Below are positions 1 through 7,134 of a DNA stretch of 10,994 nt, in pieces; position 1 is the first letter of the stretch, and each line of letters begins with the position of its first letter. The position numbers and the translations under genes are program-made. The notes below the pieces were generated by a model. It was given only the letters and a program-made list of their open reading frames with translations, was not told the DNA's origin and did no database searches. This DNA is from Chitinispirillaceae bacterium (GTDB taxonomy: Bacteria > Fibrobacterota > Chitinivibrionia > Chitinivibrionales > Chitinispirillaceae), in contig JAFGOU010000455.1 of the NCBI GenBank assembly GCA_016926315.1, forward strand, positions 1 through 10,994. Direction: 5' to 3'.

Positions 1-2694
1 AATTTTGAGGGTGAAAACGTGCTTGCCGTAAAGACCGACAACAGGTACGACTACCTTGAGGTGTCGTCGGGTGTGAATTTCCAGTGGAACAGAGGATCGT
101 ATACCACCAATTTTGGCGGCATCACCCAGAACGTATATCTGCATGTTACGGACAAATGCTACCAGACCCTCCCGCTCTTCTCAAATTTAAAAACGCTCGG
201 TACCTACATTTACGGAAAAAACTACAATATACCGGGGAAAAGCGCCGATATTACGGTCGAGTCACAGGTGAAAAACGAATCAGGTGCGGCTCAGACAGCC
301 ACGTTGCGCGTGGATATCGTCGATATGGACGGGAACCTTCTCAAAACGTTCAACGGCACGGAGCAGACCCTTGCGAACGGCGCCACGGCAATCGTGAAGG
401 TGACGAACAATGTGACCAACATCAATTTCTGGAACATTGGCTACGGCTATCTCTATGACGTGTATACAATGCTCGTGATCGGCGGGACCCCGACCGACGT
501 GGTCAAAACGAAAACCGGATTCAGGAAAATGGAATATGGCAACGGGGTGGTAAAAATGAATGACCGGCTCGTTCATATAAAAGGCTTCGCGCCGCGCAGC
601 CAGAATCCCTGGCCCGCGATCGGCGACGCCTATCCGGCATGGCTCGCCGATTTTCAGCACCTGATGATCCGGAACGTTCATGGTAATACGATCCGTCCGA
701 TGCACGTCTGCGCGCTTCGAACCGACATTGAATCGGCCGACCGGACCGGGATGACCTATATGCAGCCGGCGGGTGACGCGGAAGGCGCGGTGACCGGGAG
801 GCAATGGGAACAGCGCAAGGAAGTGATGCGGGATGTCATTATTTATTCCCGAAACAATCCGAGTGTATTGTATTGGGAAGCGGGCAACGCCGATATATCC
901 GAATCGCAGATGCAGGAGATGCTCGATACCGCACACAAATGGGACCCGAACGGCGGACGGGTGCAGGGATGCCGCGGTATTCTCGGCACCCGCGTCGCGG
1001 AGTGGGCGGGTGAAATGCTCTATGTTAATAAAAGCAAAACAAGACCGCGCTTCATGACCGAATATCAGCGCAATGAAAGCCCGCGCAGATGGTGGGACCA
1101 GTATTCGCCTCCGGAATTTCATGAAAACGATGCGGGTACCTCGACGGTCGCGGGTATGAACATGAACCAGGATATGTTCATCAGGGAAAGCGTTTTTCGC
1201 TGGTGGGAAGCATGGATCGGACGTCCGGGATTCGCAACGGGGCCAAATACGCGCGTGTGCGCCGGCGGTGTAAAAATCGAATGTTGCGACGGTACGACGT
1301 TCGCCCGCAGCGAGGAAAACTACCGGCGCAGCGGCGTCATGGACGCCATGCGCCTGCCCAAGGACGCGTACGGCGCGTTCAAGGTCATGTGGAACGGATG
1401 GGTCGAGGTGGATAATAAAGACGTATACCTGGTCGGTCATTGGAACTATCCGGCGAATACCCGGAAAAACGTCTACGTTGTTTCCAATTGCGAAAAAGTC
1501 GAACTTTTCGTCAACAATGTTTCAAAGGGATTCGGCACCCAGGAGCACCGGTTCTTTTATTCATTCCCCAACATCACCTGGGAAGCAGGGACGATAAAAG
1601 CGGTCGGGTATGATAAAAGCAATGTAAAAAAAGCCGAAGACCAACGCGTTACCGCCGGTGCGGCGAACAGACTCAAACTGACGCCACATGTAAGTCCGGC
1701 CGGACTCAGGGCGACCGGTGCGGACCTGGCGCTCATTGACGTCGAGGTCGTGGACGCCAACGGACTCCGTTGCCCCACGGCAAACAATACCATTACCTGG
1801 GCGGTCTCCGGGCCGGCGGAATATCGCGGAGGCATGGCCGGGGGTGCGGCGGGAAACTACATACTTAAAAACAGTCTGCCGGTCGAATGCGGCCTTGGCA
1901 GAATAATGGTTCGGCCAACGACCACGGCAGGGACCATAACCGTATCCGCGTCGGCGGGAGGGCTCACCGGAGCATCGGTCACGCTGACGTCGACCGCGGT
2001 CCCCTTGACGGGAGGAATAACGACCGTCATGCCCTGCGACGGATTACCCAGCAACCTTGAACCGCTGCCGCCATACCAACTGGCCAATCCTCAGGCGAAA
2101 ACGATCTTTCCGACCAGTTGTTCGGCGGGAACGAATTCCTACGATGACTACGAAAACACCAGTTCATCCGCGGCATCCATTACGTATAATTTCGCCTCGC
2201 AGCAGGTCAGCGCGGTGCATATCAAATTTTCCGATTTCAGGAATTCGCATAATGTCAGGATCTCGGTCGGGTCGACGCAGGTATACAGCGGAACGCTGCC
2301 CGGCGGCCTTGGCTATGTGCCGGTCACGTTCAATCCGGTGACCGGGAGTGCGGTCACCATCGCCGCCGCCAGCGGGAGCATCGGTATTACCGAAGCCGAG
2401 TTCTACGGTCCGGGCGAGCTTTCGGGTATCGAAACCGTTTCGCCACAGAATGCATCCATGGCTTCAATGGTACGGAAATACCAAGACCGCCTTGTTGTAA
2501 CGCTACCCGGAACGGATTTCCGGGTGCGCCTGGTCGATCTCGCCGGCAAAACGGTGTATGCAAATCACGGCAAGGGAGACAGGGTGTCCGGGACTGTTTT
2601 GATTAAAACAAACCGTATGGCGCGGGGCGTTTATCTGCTGGAGATCAGGAACAACGCTCAGCATATCCGGAAAGAAGCGGTGTTCATCAGATAA
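1..2694 (+). CDS. GH2-superfamily glycoside hydrolase, secreted, with C-terminal sorting domain (5' partial)
   Basis: The reading frame is open from base 1, so the true start lies upstream; the GTG at 19 falls inside a conserved domain. There are 897 residues in view. Domains in order (window numbering): the end of the GH2 sugar-binding jelly roll (1-60, with ENVLAVKTDN), an Ig-like GH2 domain (about 65-178), a TIM barrel (about 180-460), a DUF4982-like domain (about 470-555, with VGHWNYP and VELFVNN), a GH2 C-terminal Ig-like domain resembling Glyco_hydro2_C5 (about 556-665), a discoidin/CBM-like beta-sandwich (about 680-808) and a C-terminal sorting domain (about 809-897, with ARGVYLLEIR). 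The likely nucleophile is E354 in FMTEYQ. The usual acid/base motif Asn-Glu reads Asn-Ala (N296-A297 in YWEAGNAD). GH2 enzymes hydrolyse beta-galactosides, glucuronides, mannosides and similar bonds; the substrate cannot be told here. The sorting domain implies export to the surface or medium. The family call is firm, the activity is not. Confidence 0.9.
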   Translation, partial: NFEGENVLAVKTDNRYDYLEVSSGVNFQWNRGSYTTNFGGITQNVYLHVTDKCYQTLPLFSNLKTLGTYIYGKNYNIPGKSADITVESQVKNESGAAQTATLRVDIVDMDGNLLKTFNGTEQTLANGATAIVKVTNNVTNINFWNIGYGYLYDVYTMLVIGGTPTDVVKTKTGFRKMEYGNGVVKMNDRLVHIKGFAPRSQNPWPAIGDAYPAWLADFQHLMIRNVHGNTIRPMHVCALRTDIESADRTGMTYMQPAGDAEGAVTGRQWEQRKEVMRDVIIYSRNNPSVLYWEAGNADISESQMQEMLDTAHKWDPNGGRVQGCRGILGTRVAEWAGEMLYVNKSKTRPRFMTEYQRNESPRRWWDQYSPPEFHENDAGTSTVAGMNMNQDMFIRESVFRWWEAWIGRPGFATGPNTRVCAGGVKIECCDGTTFARSEENYRRSGVMDAMRLPKDAYGAFKVMWNGWVEVDNKDVYLVGHWNYPANTRKNVYVVSNCEKVELFVNNVSKGFGTQEHRFFYSFPNITWEAGTIKAVGYDKSNVKKAEDQRVTAGAANRLKLTPHVSPAGLRATGADLALIDVEVVDANGLRCPTANNTITWAVSGPAEYRGGMAGGAAGNYILKNSLPVECGLGRIMVRPTTTAGTITVSASAGGLTGASVTLTSTAVPLTGGITTVMPCDGLPSNLEPLPPYQLANPQAKTIFPTSCSAGTNSYDDYENTSSSAASITYNFASQQVSAVHIKFSDFRNSHNVRISVGSTQVYSGTLPGGLGYVPVTFNPVTGSAVTIAAASGSIGITEAEFYGPGELSGIETVSPQNASMASMVRKYQDRLVVTLPGTDFRVRLVDLAGKTVYANHGKGDRVSGTVLIKTNRMARGVYLLEIRNNAQHIRKEAVFIR

Positions 2695-2737
2695 TTCGTT
2701 CGGTTCTCCGCTATTCATATCGCGGATCGGGTTGTCA

Positions 2738-2789
2738 TCCCGGCCTGCCTTCGCCGTAGCGGCTCCGCGCAGGCAGGCGAAGGCCGGGA
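2738..2789. repeat. GC-rich palindromic intergenic repeat (copy A)
   Basis: The outer arms 2738-2746 (tcccggcct) and 2781-2789 (aggccggga) are perfect reverse complements. Inner arms 2751-2755 and 2776-2780 also pair, leaving a 4-nt bulge. A competing pairing joins 2744-2750 with 2771-2777. The flank reads gtcatcccgg on one side and ccgggacccag on the other, which resembles dispersed extragenic palindromes seen in many bacterial genomes. The left half (2744-2764) is closely similar to 10431-10452, so at least two related copies lie in this window. It sits 43 bp after the GH2 stop. There is no T-run after it, so it is not a classic intrinsic terminator, though it could stabilise the 3' end of the mRNA. 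Confidence 0.7.
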
Positions 2790-2830
2790 CCCAGTGAGGA
2801 GGCACTCAGAAAGAAATGTTAACCTCTGTA

Positions 2831-2848
2831 CTCCGGAGGTCGCCGGAG
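2831..2848 (+). other. short stem-loop in the leader of the 2903 gene
   Basis: Arms ctccgg (2831-2836) and ccggag (2843-2848) pair perfectly around a 6-nt loop. The hairpin lies 54 bp before the start codon at 2903. It carries no following T-run and matches no riboswitch class I recognise. It may be a simple 5' leader structure or chance in a GC-rich stretch. Confidence 0.3.
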
Positions 2849-2893
2849 CGAGGTGTGCAATCAATTTTTCGACGGTTATCAACACTTACCATT

Positions 2894-2898
2894 GGAGG
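2894..2898 (+). promoter_or_regulatory. ribosome binding site that fixes the start at 2903
   Basis: A perfect GGAGG core lies 4 nt before ATG 2903. The codons after that ATG encode a signal peptide, whereas the in-frame upstream ATG at 2816 would add 29 charged, non-signal residues and has no such site. This decides the start of the secreted protein. Confidence 0.7.
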
Positions 2899-2902
2899 AT
2901 GT

Positions 2903-3817
2903 ATGAACGTCAGAAAAGTTTTAGGCGAAGCGCTCATTGTTACTGCAATTGCGGCCGTCGCGACACTCTCTGCGCCGCCGGGATTATGGATGTATACCGA
3001 TGAATATGGATCACCGGGGTATTCCGGGGTTGAACTGGTCGATACCATGTGGCTTGGCCCTCCTTATGAGGCTACAGATTCCACCTTCGGAATACTGCGT
3101 GACGACGCCTATGATTATACCGAAAGCGTCATGGCCCATTTCAAGTGGCCTTACCAGTTCACTAAAGGATGGGCGGCATGCAAGTTGATCTGGGAAGACC
3201 GGGATTGGGCCTGGGAGGCGTATGGATATGATTCGCTGGTCATTAAGTATATCGGCCCTTTGGCCACTCATAAAATTGATATCTATTTCGGCCTGGCCTT
3301 CACCCGCTTTGATTCGGCCTTTGTCGAGTATATCGGCTCAATACCGGCCAATCCCGTGAGCATCTATTCATCGGAGGCCTGGAAAACCGTTACCCTTCCG
3401 CTGCCGCCGGCCCCAACGAACACGCCCATCGATTCCATGCGGAAATACCTTCGTGAGGTCAGGTTTATCATCCACAACGCCGATGGTGAAACATCATTGA
3501 CCAGTCCGCAGGGCTATTTTTACCTGGACAAGGTAGGGTTGGTAAAAGCTTCCGGAGCGGGAACGGTAACCCGGAACAGGATGCCTGCAACCGTGTCTGG
3601 ACGAACGGCATTTGTACCGGCGTCATCAGGACGCGTAATGCTCTCCTTGTTCACCATCGATGGAAAAGAGCTGTTCCGCAAACCGGTCGAAGTCATGGCC
3701 GGCTGCAGGTACGATATCACGCGTTTTGCAACCGGTAATGCGCCTTTCCTGGCGCAGCAGGCACGAATTGTCCGCATTACCGGCCAGGGGTTGGCTATCC
3801 AGGAAAGGATACATTGA
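2903..3817 (+). CDS. secreted beta-sandwich (CBM-like) protein with degenerate C-terminal sorting domain
   Basis: The product is 304 aa. Residues 1-25 form a signal peptide (MNVRKVLGEALIVTAIAAVA, then TLSA). Residues about 27-215 are rich in aromatic residues and predicted beta-strands. They have the rhythm of galactose-binding-like carbohydrate-binding modules, with Y-x-SLVIKYIG, then WKTVTLPLP, then LREVRFIIHN and a closing YFYLDKVGLV. No catalytic motif is visible, so a glycan-binding or structural role is more likely than an enzyme, but no ligand can be named. The last roughly 75 residues (GRVMLSLFTIDGKELFRKPV onward) look like the type-IX-like sorting sandwich, although the usual GVYLVR strand is poorly kept. 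The next gene starts 3 nt after the stop, and the GH3 enzyme follows, so the three are probably co-transcribed. I recognise no named family. Confidence 0.75.
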   Translation: MNVRKVLGEALIVTAIAAVATLSAPPGLWMYTDEYGSPGYSGVELVDTMWLGPPYEATDSTFGILRDDAYDYTESVMAHFKWPYQFTKGWAACKLIWEDRDWAWEAYGYDSLVIKYIGPLATHKIDIYFGLAFTRFDSAFVEYIGSIPANPVSIYSSEAWKTVTLPLPPAPTNTPIDSMRKYLREVRFIIHNADGETSLTSPQGYFYLDKVGLVKASGAGTVTRNRMPATVSGRTAFVPASSGRVMLSLFTIDGKELFRKPVEVMAGCRYDITRFATGNAPFLAQQARIVRITGQGLAIQERIH

Positions 3818-3820
3818 CGT

Positions 3821-4255
3821 ATGAACATGCATGCAAAAACACATGGCCGGGGCCTCCGGAGACGTGGGGTGTTGATCCTGGCCTTTGCGGCGGCATCGGC
3901 CGGAGTAATTTCTTCGGAGACTATTGTAAAAAACAGTTCGCCATTTTCCTTCCCCCTCACCGTCGGCGTTATAAAAAATATGCAACCCGTGGCCGGCCAT
4001 GCGTCGTTTATTTCGGCGTGCCGGGGGGCGTGCGGGAAATTCATAGAGCTATCGTGGTCTCTTGCCGGCATCCAGGAGAAGGGAACAATTACGGTTTTTT
4101 CCCTGAACGGCGCCACCATTCGGTCATTTCCCATAAACCTGTCGTCCGGCTCCATCCGATGGAACATCGCGGATGGTCGCCTGGCCAAAGGGATCTATTT
4201 AGTGAAACTTTCGTCGGCCTCGGTGAATAAAAACCATAAACTCATGATTTATTAA
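3821..4255 (+). CDS. small secreted protein consisting mainly of a type-IX-like C-terminal sorting domain
   Basis: The product is 144 aa. The N-terminus has a basic stretch (GRGLRRRG), then a hydrophobic core (VLILAFAAASAGV), consistent with a signal peptide ending near residue 32. A linker of about 40 residues with two close cysteines (CRGAC) follows. The last roughly 75 residues form a FlgD/sorting-type Ig-like sandwich, with ELSWSLAG, ITVFSLNGATIRS, RLAKGIYLVKL and a terminal KLMIY. In known systems this domain is the tail of a much larger cargo protein. Here nothing sits in front of it, so the gene may be a remnant of a deleted cargo gene or a real small surface protein. The ATG at 3821 is 3 nt after the previous stop, with an AGGAAAGGA stretch at 3801-3808 upstream; ATG 3827 is an alternative. 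The frame is intact, which argues for some selection. Confidence 0.7.
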   Translation: MNMHAKTHGRGLRRRGVLILAFAAASAGVISSETIVKNSSPFSFPLTVGVIKNMQPVAGHASFISACRGACGKFIELSWSLAGIQEKGTITVFSLNGATIRSFPINLSSGSIRWNIADGRLAKGIYLVKLSSASVNKNHKLMIY

Positions 4256-4268
4256 AAGGAACGTTGAC

Positions 4269-6626
4269 ATGCGCCAGCTTTTTTTATGTGCAACAGCAAC
4301 AGTACTATTGTTTCATACAGTTCCCGCGGTACCGACCGTTATTGACACGGTGATGGTACCGCTCAAAATTATCCGCCTGGGAAGCATTGCCGCGCAGGGG
4401 AACGACACGGTATACGACTATTCAGGCCAGGTGTATTATGACCTGAAAATCGGGTCCCAGGATTCGCTCAAGGTAGCGCTGGATTTTGTTCCCGTCGGCG
4501 GCGGAGCGGTGGTAACCCCTTACGAAATCACGGGTGACGCGGGCATTCGTAGCACAGTAAACGGAATCAACGGCCGCAATGTCGTGAAGTTCAAATGCAG
4601 GATCGCCGGAAAACCCGCGGCGCACTATACCGCGCGTCTCACCATCACGGCCGACACCAGCCGGATTGAGAAAATTACCGACAGCCTATACCGTCTCATG
4701 ACCGACCAGGAACGGGTCGACCAGGTACACGGGACCGGTACCCGGTCGTCCGCCGATCTTGCCCGGCTCGGCATTCCCGGGTATTACATGTCGAACGGGC
4801 CTTCGGGCGTCTGTCACGGCGCGACCGGCACGGCGTCTGCGTTTCCCTCCGGCGCCGCCATGGCCTGTACCTTTGATACCGCGATCATCAAACGTCTCGG
4901 CATAGCCCTGGGAAAGGAATTTTACGCCAAGGGGAAATACATACTCGAGGGTCCGATGCAGAACCTGGTGCGGGACCCGCGCGGAGGCAGGAACTGGGAG
5001 ACGTTCAGTGAAGATCCCTATCTGAGCGCGCGCATAAGCGTGGCCTACTGCCAGGGAGCGCAGAGCCTGAACTGCGTGACCATGCCCAAACACTTTATCT
5101 GCAACGATATGGAGGCACTGAGAAGCGTCTATTCCTCCCAGGTATCCGAACGCACCCTGCGCGAAATCTACTGCATGCCCTTTGAATACGCGGTGAAGGA
5201 GGGCAAGGCTTGGTCGATCATGAGTTCCTATAATAAGATCAACGGCATTTACGCGTCGGATAACGCTCATGTGCTCACGGAAATTCTCAAGGATGACTGG
5301 GGATTCAGGGGTTTTGTCTGTTCCGACTGGAATTCCGTCAAATCCACGGTTGCGGCGGCGAATGCGGGACAGGACGTTGAAATGCCGGGTGCCACCTTTT
5401 TCGGAACGGGAATGTTGAACGCCGTAACGCTCAATCAGATCCCCAGGACGCGTTTTGAGGATATGGTAAAACGGATACTGCGGACAAAAGTATGGGCGGG
5501 AGTGATCGGCAAACTCGGGGAATCGACGGTGGCCAAATATACCGCCGACCTTAAAAGCGACGCCCATAAACAGCTCGCCCTCGAAATCGCCCGTAAATCC
5601 ATTGTCGTCGTTAAAAACGAAAAGTTCGGGACCGAAACCGCTCCAGTGCTTCCGCTGGACAAATCAAAGACCGTTGCCGTGGTCGGACCATACTCCGCGA
5701 TTTCGCGGCTTAACGGCAGCGGGAGCGGGAGGACCTGTCCGTATTATGACGTGCCGCCCCTTACCGGGATCACGAACAAGGTGACGGCCGCAAAAGTGGT
5801 GGATGCCGCACAGTGGGCAAACGCCGACGTGGTCATCGCCTGTGTTGGCGTTTCAGGCGAAGGCGAGGGAAGCGAACGAACATCGGCGACGCTTGAACCG
5901 CCCGCCGGTCAATTGAGCCTGATCAACAGTATTCTATCGGCAGGGAAAAAATGTGTGGTCGTGCTTACCGGCGGCAGCGCGGCGGTGCAGGACTCATGGG
6001 CAAACGCACCAGCCATCGTGGTCGCCTGGTATCCGGGCGAAGAGCAGGGAAATGCCCTGGCCGATATTCTGTATGGTGATGTCAACCCCTCGGGAAAACT
6101 TTCATCCACCTGGCCGGCCGCGATCGGTCAGTTGCCCTCGTTTACCTCGGCCGGAAATATCGTCCAGTATGAAGGACCGGACACCGGCAGGGGATACCGG
6201 TATTACGACCGGATGAATCTCACGCCGCTCTTCTGCTTCGGTCATGGCCTCAGCTATACCACTTTTGAGTACAGCAATCTCAGAATAGGCCCGAATCCGG
6301 GTTATGTGGGCGAGAATATCACGGTCACCATTGACGTTAAGAACACCGGGAGCAAAGCGGGCGAGGAAGTCGCGCAGCTCTATGTCAGCGAGACCGCGCC
6401 GAAGCTGCCGCGGCCGGTCAAGGAGCTGCGCGGGTTTGCGCGGGTATGGCTTGAGCCGGGTGAAAAGAAACCGGTCTCCTTTGTGCTTCGTGAGCGCGAG
6501 TTCGCCTATTGGGATCCTGCGGTCAATAAGTTCGTCACCCAACCCGATGCCTACACCATCAAGGTCGGCCCTTCCTCAATGCTGCTGCCGCTGACCGGTA
6601 CGTTGACGCTGGAATCGCCATGGTGA
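4269..6626 (+). CDS. glycoside hydrolase family 3 beta-glycosidase (beta-glucosidase-like), secreted
   Basis: The product is 785 aa, the usual size for three-domain GH3 enzymes. A signal peptide (residues 1-20) leads into an extra beta-sandwich (about 21-125) not found in standard GH3. The GH3 N-terminal barrel (about 138-400) holds DPRGGRNWETFSEDP, KHFICND (K274-H275) and GFRGFVCSDW, with D353 as the expected nucleophile. The C-terminal alpha/beta sandwich (about 435-655) carries GEGEGSER, where E533 best matches the acid/base of three-domain GH3 enzymes, and ends in FGHGLSYTTFEY. A fibronectin-III-like domain (about 690-750, EEVAQLYV to ELRGFARVWLEPGE) closes the protein. It would remove non-reducing beta-linked glucose or xylose from oligosaccharides; the exact sugar is not visible. 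Unlike the GH2 protein it ends without a sorting domain (LTLESPW), which suggests the periplasm. An aaagga site sits 8 nt before the ATG, and the gap to the previous gene is 13 nt. Confidence 0.95.
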   Translation: MRQLFLCATATVLLFHTVPAVPTVIDTVMVPLKIIRLGSIAAQGNDTVYDYSGQVYYDLKIGSQDSLKVALDFVPVGGGAVVTPYEITGDAGIRSTVNGINGRNVVKFKCRIAGKPAAHYTARLTITADTSRIEKITDSLYRLMTDQERVDQVHGTGTRSSADLARLGIPGYYMSNGPSGVCHGATGTASAFPSGAAMACTFDTAIIKRLGIALGKEFYAKGKYILEGPMQNLVRDPRGGRNWETFSEDPYLSARISVAYCQGAQSLNCVTMPKHFICNDMEALRSVYSSQVSERTLREIYCMPFEYAVKEGKAWSIMSSYNKINGIYASDNAHVLTEILKDDWGFRGFVCSDWNSVKSTVAAANAGQDVEMPGATFFGTGMLNAVTLNQIPRTRFEDMVKRILRTKVWAGVIGKLGESTVAKYTADLKSDAHKQLALEIARKSIVVVKNEKFGTETAPVLPLDKSKTVAVVGPYSAISRLNGSGSGRTCPYYDVPPLTGITNKVTAAKVVDAAQWANADVVIACVGVSGEGEGSERTSATLEPPAGQLSLINSILSAGKKCVVVLTGGSAAVQDSWANAPAIVVAWYPGEEQGNALADILYGDVNPSGKLSSTWPAAIGQLPSFTSAGNIVQYEGPDTGRGYRYYDRMNLTPLFCFGHGLSYTTFEYSNLRIGPNPGYVGENITVTIDVKNTGSKAGEEVAQLYVSETAPKLPRPVKELRGFARVWLEPGEKKPVSFVLREREFAYWDPAVNKFVTQPDAYTIKVGPSSMLLPLTGTLTLESPW

Positions 6627-6678
6627 CGGAACCGCGTTCATGTCGATCACAAGGTTGTTTTAAAGAAAAGGAGCGGGT

Positions 6679-7116
6679 ATGTCATTGTTTCGACGTATGC
6701 TGATCGGCCTACTGACCGCAGGCACACTCTGTCTCCTGGCGGTATGCCAGAAAGAGAACCCGGTCGGACCGACGGTTCCCGTTGCCACGGAACTGGAAGG
6801 GTCGTGGTCTGGCATGAATAAGGACGGCATCGACCAGACGTTTTGGACCTATACCATGAAGCTCGATTCGATTATCATCGATGCCGATGGCGTCGTCCGG
6901 TATCGCGGGACGTTTACCGTGGACACGACCGCGGCTCCCCGGCACATCGACCTTCGTATAATTGACGCACGGGAAGCGTTGCCAACGGTTACAACGATTC
7001 CCGGGCTTTATAATCTGTCGGGTAATATTCTTGAGATAACCGCCAACGCGCCCGGCAGTCCCCGGCCGGCATCCATGGATGCCGCGCCGGTCATTTCGCT
7101 CATCAATAACAATTAA
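6679..7116 (+). CDS. small putative lipoprotein with TIGR03067-like domain
   Basis: The product is 145 aa. The N-terminus is basic, then hydrophobic, and ends LLAVC at C23, a lipobox-like site with an unusual Val at -1; lipidation is therefore likely but not certain. Residues about 39-140 follow the pattern of TIGR03067, a domain common in Planctomycetes. It starts with a Gly-x-Trp (LEGSWSG), has RYRGTFTVDTTAAPRHIDL in the middle, then GLYNLSGNILEITANAPGSPRP. The molecular role of this domain is not known. An AAGGAG site (6668-6673) lies 5 nt before the ATG, and the gap to the GH3 gene is 52 nt. The next gene begins within about 20 nt of the stop, so it looks like part of the same operon. The sequence identifies a domain, not a function. 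Confidence 0.75.
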   Translation: MSLFRRMLIGLLTAGTLCLLAVCQKENPVGPTVPVATELEGSWSGMNKDGIDQTFWTYTMKLDSIIIDADGVVRYRGTFTVDTTAAPRHIDLRIIDAREALPTVTTIPGLYNLSGNILEITANAPGSPRPASMDAAPVISLINNN

Positions 7117-7134
7117 TCCATGAAAGGTACGAGC

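Noticed and set aside
280..1440. Long antisense frame (386 codons) opposite the GH2 gene
   Set aside because: It lies wholly opposite a well-supported GH2 domain, has His/Arg-rich composition typical of a reverse-strand shadow, and shows no recognisable motif. The same applies to the antisense frame at 4686-5567 opposite GH3.
2337..2358. Inverted repeat ggtgacc / ggtcacc within the GH2 gene
   Set aside because: It lies inside coding sequence made of repeated Val/Thr/Gly codons and has no further support; it is likely chance.
2738..2789. Intrinsic terminator after the GH2 gene
   Set aside because: The stem is strong, but no run of T follows it, and a related sequence is found at another locus. 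A dispersed repeat explains it better.
2816..2902. Upstream in-frame start for the 304-aa secreted protein
   Set aside because: The ATG at 2816 would put 29 charged residues in front of a clean signal peptide. A GGAGG site sits directly before ATG 2903.
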